Positions 17,633 through 25,385 of a stretch of DNA of 41,765 bases are shown here, piece after piece. How positions within the stretch are numbered: the first letter of the stretch is position 1; each line of letters opens with the position of its first letter. The notes below the pieces were generated by a model. That model was given only the letters and a program-made list of their open reading frames with translations. It did no database searches and was not told where the DNA came from. Made by a program: the position numbers and the translations under genes. The DNA is from a virus, in the IMG/VR virus record IMGVR_UViG_3300050821_000824, positions 1-41,765 of that record; one strand, 5' to 3'.

Positions 17633-19674
17633 CGCAAGCCAGCGGCACACCGTACTGGCCGGCGTCCACCACCCCGGACACGGCCGTTCACTCCGGCAAC
17701 CCGGACGCCGGACTGCACGGACTGTCCCAGCAGCAGGTCAACGCACTGCGCAACGAGCTGATCCAGATCACCGTGCAGACGGTGTATCAGGCGCTCACCG
17801 GAATCTTCCCGCTGGGCGCATCCGCGTTCGGGCTGTTGGCGTCCTGGGCCGGCGTGGTGCCGCTGGTGAACCCGGTGACCAATCAGCTACCCACAGGGGT
17901 CATCCCGGATACACCCTTGGTGTTGGGGTCCGCGCAGGCATTGTCGCAGCAGGCCATCGCCAAACCCGGGTACCTGGCAGTGGATGCCTCCGCTGACGCG
18001 GTGTTCCCGATCGCGAACATTCAGGGCACTACGCCGACGGTGGTATCGGTCTCGGCTGGCGCGTCGGTCATCGGATTCATACCGACCCCGGACAACGGCA
18101 AAAAGAGCTCGATCATATGGCTCGGCCAAAACACCAGCGGCATAACGGGTTTCTTCATCAACCTGTACAAGCTGAACACGTCCACCGGGGCGCTAACCCT
18201 CGTGCAGGGTTCCACGAACATCGTGTCGTCAGTGTCGAACACGCTGGCCTGGAATTACTACAACCTGACTGCGCCGACCACCACCAGCGTGAGCGACGTC
18301 TACGCCGTCGAGGTGGTCGTCACCGGCAGCGGCACCTACCAGATCGCCGGGATGCCCAACCATTGGCTACCCGCGAACGCCTCGGTGTACCCGCGACAGA
18401 TGGGCGCCACCCGCGCCCCCATAGCAGTCACCTACGACGCTACCGGCGCAGGCTATACCGCTTCCCCCAACGCCTCCACAGCATCCGGTTCCTGGTCCCA
18501 CACCGCGGCAGCGGGGGCCACGGTGATCGTCTCCGTCGCAACTCAGCAGAACTCCAGCACGCCAACGACCACGGCAACCTACGGCGGCGTCGCGATGACC
18601 AGCCTCGGCATCAGCGTCAACCCGACCGCAGGCAATACGTCGGTTCAGTTGTTCGGACTGCAGAACGTAGCGGGCGGACCCAAGACCGTCGCCGTCAGCC
18701 TCAACGCTGGAAGCAACACGGTTCAAAACTTTGCGGGACAGTCGGCTTCCTACACCGGGGTCGGGGGACTGCAGACTGCCGTCACCAACGGCGGCACCTC
18801 AGGGTCCTTGTCGTCGGGTTCTGTGCCATCCGCACTGCAAAACATGGTCGTCTGCGCCTTCGTAGCGGGCGCGGGCAGCGCATTCTCTATGACGAGTTAC
18901 AGTGGTACGCAACGCGCTTCGCAGTCAGTCAACAGCGGTGGCAACTATCTCGTCACGGCCCTCGGTGACACCCCGGGAACATCGTCATCCAGTATCACGG
19001 TGACTGCATCCGATGGTGGCGCGTGGTGGGCTTCGGTGGCCGTGGACCTGATCCCGACCCTGGAACCGGCCCCTACCACCCCGGCCTTCACCTACTCGGG
19101 GAATGTGCCGTGGTTCGGCCTCGGCGGCTTCCTGTTCGCCGGCCCACTGACCACCCAATACAACACTGCGGGCAGCCACACCTACACCATCCCCACCTGG
19201 CTCAAATGGGGCGACAAGATCGACATCGCCGCCCTCGGCGCCGGTGCGGGCGGCCTGTCATCGGCGGCGTGGCTCGCAGGCTACGGCGGACTAGCCGGCA
19301 GTTGGATGCCCCAGACGTTGGTGTACGGCGTCGATATTCCGGCCACCACAACATCATTGACGGTGACCGTGGGCGCAGGCGGCAGTGGTAGCGGCGGCTC
19401 AGGCGGCAACTCGACCATCACCGGTACGGGCGTCACCACGATCACCGCAAACGGCGGCACCGGAAACACCGGAAGCGCAAACGCCGGACCCGGACCCGGA
19501 AACCAGGCGCTAAACGGCATCACCTACACAGGCGGCGGCGCCCAGAACACCCAAGGTGGCAACGGTATTGCACCGGGCGGCGGCGGCGCTGGCGGCTTCC
19601 CCTACGGCCCCGGCGGCGCCGGCGCGGACGGCTCAGTCTGGCTCGTCGCCTACCAAGCCGGAACAGCCCCATAA
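17629..19674 (+). CDS. Minor tail protein with glycine-rich C-terminus
   Basis: 681 residues from the GTG overlapping the previous stop; an in-frame start further upstream lies inside the preceding gene and is not used. The start (TQASGTPYWPASTTPD) leads to a short helix (QQQVNALRNELIQITVQTVYQALTG), then beta domains. The last 110 residues are a glycine-rich carpet ending GAGGFPYGPGGAGADGSVWLV. The same type of Gly-rich domain recurs at the start of the protein at 21661. Such domains occur at phage adhesin tips, so a receptor-binding role is plausible. Confidence 0.58.
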   Translation: MTQASGTPYWPASTTPDTAVHSGNPDAGLHGLSQQQVNALRNELIQITVQTVYQALTGIFPLGASAFGLLASWAGVVPLVNPVTNQLPTGVIPDTPLVLGSAQALSQQAIAKPGYLAVDASADAVFPIANIQGTTPTVVSVSAGASVIGFIPTPDNGKKSSIIWLGQNTSGITGFFINLYKLNTSTGALTLVQGSTNIVSSVSNTLAWNYYNLTAPTTTSVSDVYAVEVVVTGSGTYQIAGMPNHWLPANASVYPRQMGATRAPIAVTYDATGAGYTASPNASTASGSWSHTAAAGATVIVSVATQQNSSTPTTTATYGGVAMTSLGISVNPTAGNTSVQLFGLQNVAGGPKTVAVSLNAGSNTVQNFAGQSASYTGVGGLQTAVTNGGTSGSLSSGSVPSALQNMVVCAFVAGAGSAFSMTSYSGTQRASQSVNSGGNYLVTALGDTPGTSSSSITVTASDGGAWWASVAVDLIPTLEPAPTTPAFTYSGNVPWFGLGGFLFAGPLTTQYNTAGSHTYTIPTWLKWGDKIDIAALGAGAGGLSSAAWLAGYGGLAGSWMPQTLVYGVDIPATTTSLTVTVGAGGSGSGGSGGNSTITGTGVTTITANGGTGNTGSANAGPGPGNQALNGITYTGGGAQNTQGGNGIAPGGGGAGGFPYGPGGAGADGSVWLVAYQAGTAP

Positions 19675-19683
19675 AGGACAGCG

Positions 19684-20001
19684 ATGACTGACATTCCGCT
19701 CACCCCCGCGACCGTGAACCTGATCGGTATCGTCCAAAACGATTCCTGGTCAGTGAATCTCGTCATCACCAACGGCACGGCACCGTACAACCTGACCGGC
19801 GCGACCATCGTGTCGAAGATTTCCACGTCGGCCGGCAGCTACCCGCTCACCGTGACCGTCACGGACGCGGTCAACGGCAAGCTCACCCTGTCCATGACGT
19901 CATCGCCCCTGATCCCATACGGGTCGACGTGGGCGCTGCGCATCAATGCCCGCACGCTCATGGAGGGCACCGCCACCGGCATGGCGGACGTGCTGCTGTG
20001 A
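19684..20001 (+). CDS. Small tail-tip protein, BppU-like N-domain
   Basis: 105 residues: DIPLTPATVNLIGIVQNDSW, then a beta-sandwich pattern NLTGATIVSKISTSAGSY...VNGKLTLSMTSSP, similar in layout to the N-terminal domain of baseplate upper proteins that anchor receptor-binding parts. AAAGGACAGCG upstream of the ATG supports the start. The stop overlaps the next GTG. Confidence 0.5.
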   Translation: MTDIPLTPATVNLIGIVQNDSWSVNLVITNGTAPYNLTGATIVSKISTSAGSYPLTVTVTDAVNGKLTLSMTSSPLIPYGSTWALRINARTLMEGTATGMADVLL

Positions 20002-20294
20002 CCACCCCGATCAACGTGGTGCTGACACCCACTGTGGTGACCAGCGCACCGACACCAGCGGCGCAGACGGTGAACGTGACCGATCCGGCGCCGATCACAG
20101 TCAACGCCTCACCGGGCGCGGTGGCGGTCTCGGTCGCCGCCACCCCGGTACAGGTGGCGATCGGCGCACCCGGCGGCCCTATCCCCGTGCAGCAATTCGT
20201 GTTCGGCGGTAGCCAGCCCGCACACACCACCGAGCCGATCCTGTGGCTCCAGCAGACCGGGCCGAACACCTACCAGCCCTGGATCATCCCGTGA
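19998..20294 (+). CDS. Small minor tail protein, Val/Pro/Thr-rich
   Basis: 98 residues from the GTG coupled to the previous stop. The first 60 residues alternate Val, Thr, Ala and Pro (PINVVLTPTVVTSAPTP, AVAVSVAATPVQVAIGAPGGP), which suggests a fibrous beta segment. The C-terminus (EPILWLQQTGPNTYQPWIIP) is a common ending of small phage tail-tip proteins. Function otherwise unknown. Confidence 0.5.
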   Translation: MTTPINVVLTPTVVTSAPTPAAQTVNVTDPAPITVNASPGAVAVSVAATPVQVAIGAPGGPIPVQQFVFGGSQPAHTTEPILWLQQTGPNTYQPWIIP

Positions 20295-20686
20295 GCAGCC
20301 CGATCAACGTCCAGCTCGGCCAGGGTGCACCCGGAACGACACCGTGGCCGGTCACCGACACCGCCGCGGAGGCCACGCTCGGCAACCGGTTCGCCGGCGG
20401 CCTGACCTCCACAGCGGCTGTCTTGTCGGCCGCCGGCAACAACACACTGATCACACCACCTGCCGGTAAATCCGTTCGCCTGCAATGGGTCTCCATGATC
20501 CCCGACACCGACAACGCGACCGCGAACTTGGTGACCGTGCAATTCCTGACCAGCGGCCAGGTGCTGTACATCGCCTACGCGATGGCGCACTGGGAACTGT
20601 TCACCGGCAACGTCAACGAACCGCTGACCGTGACCCTGGCCAACGCCCAGCCGGTCGCGGTCACCGCCCACTGGAAGGCCATCTGA
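20291..20686 (+). CDS. Small minor tail protein
   Basis: 131 residues from the GTG that overlaps the upstream stop. Its start (SSPINVQLGQGAPGTTPWPV) resembles that of the previous gene (TTPINVVL), suggesting an old duplication of the leading strand. The rest is a compact beta domain (LITPPAGKSVRLQWVSMIPD, then TSGQVLYIAYAMAHWELF). Part of the coupled tail-tip block. Confidence 0.5.
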   Translation: MSSPINVQLGQGAPGTTPWPVTDTAAEATLGNRFAGGLTSTAAVLSAAGNNTLITPPAGKSVRLQWVSMIPDTDNATANLVTVQFLTSGQVLYIAYAMAHWELFTGNVNEPLTVTLANAQPVAVTAHWKAI

Positions 20687-20844
20687 TGGACCACCTCGCA
20701 CGTTCAGCGCCGCGCGTCTCGGCCAATGTTGTTGTCCACCATTGCGGCCGCGATTGGAACCTCGGGGACCTCACGGCACGCGGCAACTGGCGGCTCTGGC
20801 GATACAAGCTGCACCACTTCATCCACCACCGAAAGGAATGCTGA
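20686..20844 (+). CDS. 52-residue protein, function unknown
   Basis: ATG overlapping the previous stop (ATGA). The product is basic and rich in His, Arg and Trp (HHCGRDWNLGDL, GNWRLWRYKLHHFIHHRKEC). The His/Cys content suggests possible metal binding. Its stop lies inside the start region of the HNH gene. It may be a native tail-region gene or part of the mobile HNH insert. Confidence 0.5.
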   Translation: MDHLARSAPRVSANVVVHHCGRDWNLGDLTARGNWRLWRYKLHHFIHHRKEC

Positions 20845-20846
20845 TC

Positions 20847-21284
20847 GTGGCGCGGCCAGTAACCCCGTTGAAATTGCGCATCATGTCAAAGGTCCAAAAG
20901 ACCAATGGTTGCTGGTGGTGGACCGGCAGTCACACAGAGGTCGATGGCTACGGCCACTTCGCATATCGGGAAGCCGGACGTATCCACGGCCAATGCGCCC
21001 ATCGTGCGGTTTGGGAACTCTTGCGAGGCCCGATTCCGGACGGAATGCAACTCGATCATCTCTGCCGGAATAAGCGATGCGTGCGCCCGGATCACCTCGA
21101 AGTAGTAACTCCGCGCGATAACACCATGCGTTGCGCCGAGGCCCCCGCCACGATCAATGCCTCCAAAACGCATTGCGTTCATGGTCATGAGTTCACGCCC
21201 GAGAACACATACGTCCCGCCAAAGCGTCCAAACCGACGCTATTGCCGGACCTGCCAAAACACTCGATCGAAAGGACGTGGTTAA
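20847..21284 (+). CDS. HNH homing endonuclease in tail gene cluster
   Basis: 145 residues from the GTG, which has GAAAGGA (20831-20837) 9 bases upstream; an ATG at 20838 directly abuts that site and is less likely. The HNH_3-type core is visible: GCWWWTGSHTEVDGYGHF, HRAVWELLRGPIPDG, then the catalytic region LDHLCRNKRCVRPDHLEVVT with DN following. The C-terminus has a zinc-type CVHGHEF...YCRTC pattern. It sits among structural genes unrelated to DNA cutting, the typical position of a free-standing mobile endonuclease. It ends inside the ribosome site of the next tail gene. Confidence 0.8.
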   Translation: MARPVTPLKLRIMSKVQKTNGCWWWTGSHTEVDGYGHFAYREAGRIHGQCAHRAVWELLRGPIPDGMQLDHLCRNKRCVRPDHLEVVTPRDNTMRCAEAPATINASKTHCVHGHEFTPENTYVPPKRPNRRYCRTCQNTRSKGRG

Positions 21285-21660
21285 AATCGCTACAGTCGTC
21301 ACGAACGTCGGAAAAGCCTACGCGGCCAACAAGATCAGCAACGGCAACAACGCTGCCACCGCCAACTTCATCGGCTGGGGGACTGGTGCCGGTACCGCGG
21401 CCGTCGCCGATACGACCATCTTCACCGAGGCCGCCGAGGCGCGGGTGTCGGGCACCCAATCGCGGGTGACCACCACCGTGACCAACGACACCGCCCAGAT
21501 CGTCGGCACCCTGACGTCCGCGAGCGGCCAGACCATCACCAACGTGGGTCTGCTGGATGCGTCAACGTCCGGAAACCTTTGCATCCATTCGGATTTCGCC
21601 GGTCTGCCGCTGCTGACTGGCGACAGCATCCAGTTCACCATTAAGTGGCAATTCTCCTAG
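21277..21660 (+). CDS. Minor tail protein following the HNH insertion
   Basis: 127 residues from a GTG (MVKIATVVTNVGKAYAANKI). The body is beta-like (NFIGWGTGAGTAAVADTTIF, SRVTTTVTNDTAQIVGTLTS) and resembles small actinophage tail-tip proteins. The start is the weak point: GAAAGGA at 21269-21275 leaves only one base before the GTG. The upstream boundary may have been rebuilt when the HNH gene moved in. The frame stays open upstream to 21157, but that part overlaps the HNH gene and lacks support. Confidence 0.55.
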   Translation: MVKIATVVTNVGKAYAANKISNGNNAATANFIGWGTGAGTAAVADTTIFTEAAEARVSGTQSRVTTTVTNDTAQIVGTLTSASGQTITNVGLLDASTSGNLCIHSDFAGLPLLTGDSIQFTIKWQFS

Positions 21661-23415
21661 ATGCCCGGTAACAACAGCACCACCTACTCGACGGCGGGCA
21701 CTTTCACGTGGTCGACGCCGACCCCGTGCTCGCAGGTGTGGTTCTACTGCTGGGGTGGAGGCGGTGCTGGCGGCAATACCGGCGTCGGGTCCAGCGGTGG
21801 TGGTGGCGGCGGTGGCGGGTTTTCGATGACCACCGTTGTCAACCCTTCGGGCAACTACACACTCGTGGTCCCGGGGGCTGCGAGTGGGGCGAATGCGAGC
21901 GGCAGCTCGGCGACCGTCAACACCACGCTCTGCGTTGCCAACGGTGGTGGCGGCGGCGCGACTGGCGGCTTCGGCACAAACGGCCCCGGGGGTGCCGGCG
22001 CGACAGCCGGTACCGGGTCAGTGACCTACACCGGTGGCGCTGGCGCTACTGGTGGCGGTGGTGGAGGCGGTGCTGGTTCGGGTGGCAATGGTTCGGCGAG
22101 CACGTCGGGTTCCGGCGGTAGCGGCGGCATTACGGACGGCTCTGGCGGCACGGGCGGTGCTGGCGGCGGCAACAACTCCAGCGGGTCAGCCCCCGGTGGT
22201 GGTGGCGGCGGCAATTCGGGTACCGCAGTAGGTTCGGGCGCGGCCGGCAAGATCATCGTCTTCTGGCTGTCGAACACCACCTATCCGGTGTCGGCGAGCG
22301 CCAGCTCGACAGGTTCAGCAAGCTTGGTCCGCCGGGTGGGTAAACCGTTTGCGCTGACCACCACCGACACCGTGGCGTTGGCGCGCATGGTGAGCAAGAC
22401 TGCTAGCCCGGTGTCGACCGACGTGGCGGCCCTCGCCAGAACTGTCGGCAAGCCCCTGGCCGCCGCGTCGGCGGACACCGCCAGGGTTACCCGTTCTGTC
22501 GGTAAGGCATTGGCTGCGGCATCCACGCAGAGTGTCGCGATCATCCGGCAGCTCGGCAAGACAATCGGGGGCGCCGCCCAGGCGACAGCCGATCTGGCCA
22601 GCGTTGCCAAGCAGATCGAGAAAGTTGTGACCGTCACCGTTGCCGCGGGCAGCGTCGCGACCATCGTCCGCCGGGTGGCCCGAACATTCACGGGCAGCAC
22701 TTCTGATGCCGCGACATTGAATCGCCAAGTGGGAAAGCCTTTCTCCGCTGCCATCGCCAACGCTGCGGCGCTGATTCGGGTCGCGTCATTGTCGCGGACA
22801 CTCGCCCCTGCGACATCTTCTGCGGCGTCCTTGGTCCGCCAGATCGGCCGGACCCTCAACGTGGCGGAAGTGGATGCTGCATCCATCACACGCCAGATTG
22901 ACCGAACTGTCACAGGTACTTCGTCCGGTGTCGTGGCACTGAATCGCCAAGTGTCGAAGGCGTTATCCAGCACCGTTACCGGTACCTCGGTATTGAGCAA
23001 GCAGGTTGGAAAGTCCCTCGCCGCGGCGGTCGCTGGTGCCGCGTCTGTGTCTCGTGCCTTGGGTCTCACGCGAGTTGTCGCAGTGGCCACCACCAGCACC
23101 GCTGCACTCGCAAAAGCAGCGTCCCGCACGCTCACCGCCGCCTCAACGAACTCCGCGGCTACGGTCCGCCAGCTCGGCAAGACGCTGACCTCTGCCGCAG
23201 CCAGCGGGGGCGCAATCACCCGCGTGCTCTCTGTCAGCCGCACAGCCGCAGCAACCAGTGTCAGCGTCGCAACGCTGACCAAGCAACTATCAAAAGCATT
23301 GGCCGCTAACGCAACCAGCGCGGCCGAAACCATCGTCGGCATCCCCGCCGCGATCCTCGGACGACTGGGCAACGCCACCGTCGTCAAACGCATCATCCAG
23401 ATTTTCGACGACTAG
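21661..23415 (+). CDS. Tail-tip adhesin: Gly-rich domain plus about 18 short repeats
   Basis: 584 residues. Residues 1-200 are extremely Gly-rich (GWGGGAGGNTGVGSSGG onward), similar to the C-terminus of the protein at 17629. From about residue 205 to 570 come roughly 18 degenerate repeats of 18-21 residues with the pattern S/T-x3-A-x-L-x-R-q-V-G-K-x-L-x-A-A, for example ADTARVTRSVGKALAAAS. The regular hydrophobic/basic alternation suggests a repetitive fibre. The last residues (ATVVKRIIQIFDD) form a helix. It begins right after the upstream stop and is the last structural gene before lysis, so a fibre or receptor-binding role is likely. Confidence 0.6.
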   Translation: MPGNNSTTYSTAGTFTWSTPTPCSQVWFYCWGGGGAGGNTGVGSSGGGGGGGGFSMTTVVNPSGNYTLVVPGAASGANASGSSATVNTTLCVANGGGGGATGGFGTNGPGGAGATAGTGSVTYTGGAGATGGGGGGGAGSGGNGSASTSGSGGSGGITDGSGGTGGAGGGNNSSGSAPGGGGGGNSGTAVGSGAAGKIIVFWLSNTTYPVSASASSTGSASLVRRVGKPFALTTTDTVALARMVSKTASPVSTDVAALARTVGKPLAAASADTARVTRSVGKALAAASTQSVAIIRQLGKTIGGAAQATADLASVAKQIEKVVTVTVAAGSVATIVRRVARTFTGSTSDAATLNRQVGKPFSAAIANAAALIRVASLSRTLAPATSSAASLVRQIGRTLNVAEVDAASITRQIDRTVTGTSSGVVALNRQVSKALSSTVTGTSVLSKQVGKSLAAAVAGAASVSRALGLTRVVAVATTSTAALAKAASRTLTAASTNSAATVRQLGKTLTSAAASGGAITRVLSVSRTAAATSVSVATLTKQLSKALAANATSAAETIVGIPAAILGRLGNATVVKRIIQIFDD

Positions 23416-23422
23416 GAGCATC

Positions 23423-23839
23423 GTGGAATCGCTATGGCACCATCACCCAGCGGTGCGCACCGGCACTGACCTGTCGCTCGGTGAACGCGCCGCGGACCTG
23501 CTGCGCAACGGTATGGGCTCCTGGCCGTTCGTATTCAGCTTCCTCGGATTCATGGCGCTGTGGGCGGTTGCGAACAGTGCTCTGTACCTGGGTGGTTCGG
23601 CGGATGGACAGCACGGCTTCGATCCGTACCCGTACATCCTGCTGAACCTCGCGCTGTCGATGGTCGCCGGCCTACAGGGCGCGATCTTGCTCATTGCCGC
23701 CAAGCGGTCTGATCAGGTCGCCAGCGAGGTCGCACATCACACGCTCGAAAACACCGAGGCCCACACAGAGCTGCTACGCCAGGTCCACGCCGTCGCTCAG
23801 GAAGTCCGTGACCTCCTACATCCAGGTGACTCGAAATGA
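23423..23839 (+). CDS. DUF1003-like membrane protein, possible holin
   Basis: 138 residues. A short cytoplasmic N-terminus (SLGERAADLLRNGMGSWPFV) leads to two membrane segments (about 33-52, SFLGFMALWAVANSALYL, and 66-88, PYILLNLALSMVAGLQGAIL), then a charged C-terminal coiled coil (SDQVASEVAHHTLENTEAHT). This is the DUF1003 layout, found next to lysis genes in many actinophages. Holin or holin-regulator is an inference from position. GTG start with TAGGAG upstream. Confidence 0.6.
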   Translation: MESLWHHHPAVRTGTDLSLGERAADLLRNGMGSWPFVFSFLGFMALWAVANSALYLGGSADGQHGFDPYPYILLNLALSMVAGLQGAILLIAAKRSDQVASEVAHHTLENTEAHTELLRQVHAVAQEVRDLLHPGDSK

Positions 23840-24255
23840 CCGACACCCCAGCGCATGACGCCAACACCACGCACCACTACCTGCTGCACTATCCGGCGCA
23901 CCCGCCGCGCGCCGGCGACCCACATTACGTCGACTTCGAGGCCTACCGTCGCCGCACCCACGCGACTGCGAAGTGCGCGATCGGCGAACACCGCGACGAC
24001 TTCAGCGAGTGTCACGGCCAGCTCGAATTGCACCATGCGCACGTCGAATTCAGCTTGCAGAACGGCGTCAAGCTCAAGTGGCTCGAAAAGGACTACCCCG
24101 GCATCTCCAACCCCGACGAGGTGGGCGCATGGGTTGAGTCAGCCGCAAATCTCATGTGGCTATGCGAGTTTCACCATCGCGGCCACGGCGGCGTGCACTG
24201 CGCCTCCTACGCCGACTTCGAAGCATCCAAGTACGTCAGGGGACTCATCCAATGA
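23836..24255 (+). CDS. HNH-like nuclease fold protein
   Basis: 139 residues. The C-terminal half shows a His-Asn-His arrangement: LELHHAHVEF, then ESAANLMWLCEFHHRGHGGVH. Cysteines near residues 50 (KCAIG), 60 (ECHG) and 113 may bind zinc. Similar proteins are often found beside lysin A in actinophages. Whether it cuts DNA is unknown. It overlaps the genes on either side by 4 bases, so it belongs to the cassette and is not an obvious insertion. Confidence 0.6.
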   Translation: MTDTPAHDANTTHHYLLHYPAHPPRAGDPHYVDFEAYRRRTHATAKCAIGEHRDDFSECHGQLELHHAHVEFSLQNGVKLKWLEKDYPGISNPDEVGAWVESAANLMWLCEFHHRGHGGVHCASYADFEASKYVRGLIQ

Positions 24256-25373
24256 GCTTCACATCATTCAACATCGCTCCGATGATGAGCCGCGAGCAGA
24301 TCGCCGCCGCGGTTCACAAGGTGTCGATCGCCCGGGGTCTAGACACGCTGGCTACGGTCCTGTGCTGCATGGGCATTGCCACCGAGGTGGGTGCCGTTAA
24401 CGGCCAGGGCGTCTACGGCTGGTGGTGTCCGGCCAACCCGACCGCGTGGCCGGATTCGACGAACTATCCCCATGATTCGATATCGAACGACAGCCGGTCA
24501 TCGGGGTATCTGCAGCAGCAGCCGGGCCCCCACGGCGAACCGTGGTGGGGGACCACCGCCGACATGATGACCCTCGCCTCGGCCGCCAACAACTTCCTGG
24601 ACCGGCTCACCGACAACTGGCAAGCCGCAGCCAACAACCCCACCGTCGCAGGGCATTTCGTCCAGCAAGTCCAAGGGAGCGAATTCCCCGACCGTTACGC
24701 CCAGCGGTGGCAAGAGGCGTGGGACGTCGTGAACCGTGCACTCGCCACCCCGCCATGCCCACCACCCGCCCACCTCGGAGGATCTGTGAACCGACCCGAC
24801 TTCAACGAATACGCGAAATGGTCACCAAATAGTCAGTCCCGCAACGGCGTAAAGCCCACGCTGTGGCTGCTCCACACCGAGGAATGCGCCGGGTACGACA
24901 ACGCTGACGGACTCGCCAACTTCCTCGATAACCCGGCCAGCCAGGTTTCGTACCACTACACGATCAGCAAGGGCCAGAACGATGATGGCGTGACGGTCGT
25001 CGACGTCGTCAACACCGACCTCGCTTCCTGGTCCGTCGGCGATGCGAACAACCGCAGCATCAACCTGTGCTTCGCCGACTCACACGCGGCGTGGACCCGC
25101 GACGAGTGGATGGCCAACGTCGGCCGCGCGATCGACGTCGCCGCCTACCTGGCCGTGCAGGACTGCCGAAAGTACGGAATCCCCCTGCTGGTGATTCCGC
25201 CGCCCTACACGGCGGGCAACGCTGGGGTTTCAGATCACCGGTACGTCACCGACGTCATCGGATGGGGCACCCACACCGACGTCGACGGTCCCGACGGGCC
25301 AACCGCACCCCCATGGACCCGGTTCCCGTGGGACTACTTCACCGCGTCGTTCAACAAGTACGCCAACCAGTAA
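24252..25373 (+). CDS. lysA: Endolysin (lysin A), N-terminal domain plus amidase
   Basis: 373 residues from the ATG overlapping the previous stop. Residues 1-165 form an N-terminal domain (SREQIAAAVHKVSIARGL, YGWWCPANPTAWPDSTNY) like that of mycobacteriophage lysin A proteins. A Pro/Cys linker (TPPCPPPAHLGGS) follows, and residues 180-370 are an amidase-2/PGRP-type N-acetylmuramoyl-L-alanine amidase: His208 in WLLHTEE, VSYHYTISKG with His235, SINLCFADS, and His329 in SDHRYVT followed by THTDVDGP. No signal peptide, so export needs the holin. It cuts the peptide from the glycan of peptidoglycan. Confidence 0.85.
   Translation: MSFTSFNIAPMMSREQIAAAVHKVSIARGLDTLATVLCCMGIATEVGAVNGQGVYGWWCPANPTAWPDSTNYPHDSISNDSRSSGYLQQQPGPHGEPWWGTTADMMTLASAANNFLDRLTDNWQAAANNPTVAGHFVQQVQGSEFPDRYAQRWQEAWDVVNRALATPPCPPPAHLGGSVNRPDFNEYAKWSPNSQSRNGVKPTLWLLHTEECAGYDNADGLANFLDNPASQVSYHYTISKGQNDDGVTVVDVVNTDLASWSVGDANNRSINLCFADSHAAWTRDEWMANVGRAIDVAAYLAVQDCRKYGIPLLVIPPPYTAGNAGVSDHRYVTDVIGWGTHTDVDGPDGPTAPPWTRFPWDYFTASFNKYANQ
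24786..25373 (+). CDS. Nested amidase-only endolysin isoform
   Basis: An in-frame GTG at codon 179 of lysA is preceded by GGAGG at 24777-24781 with a 4-base gap. It falls at the boundary between linker and amidase domain, and would give a 195-residue amidase-only protein (MNRPDFNEYAKWSP). An embedded second endolysin from an internal start is established for mycobacteriophage Ms6 lysA. The spacing is a little short, so use of the start is an inference. Confidence 0.5.
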   Translation: MNRPDFNEYAKWSPNSQSRNGVKPTLWLLHTEECAGYDNADGLANFLDNPASQVSYHYTISKGQNDDGVTVVDVVNTDLASWSVGDANNRSINLCFADSHAAWTRDEWMANVGRAIDVAAYLAVQDCRKYGIPLLVIPPPYTAGNAGVSDHRYVTDVIGWGTHTDVDGPDGPTAPPWTRFPWDYFTASFNKYANQ

Positions 25374-25385
25374 AGGGGACCATCC

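Noticed and set aside
21157-21276. Upstream extension of the tail protein at 21277
   Set aside because: It lies inside the HNH gene in another frame, and its residues (basic, Pro/Thr-rich) do not continue the beta pattern.
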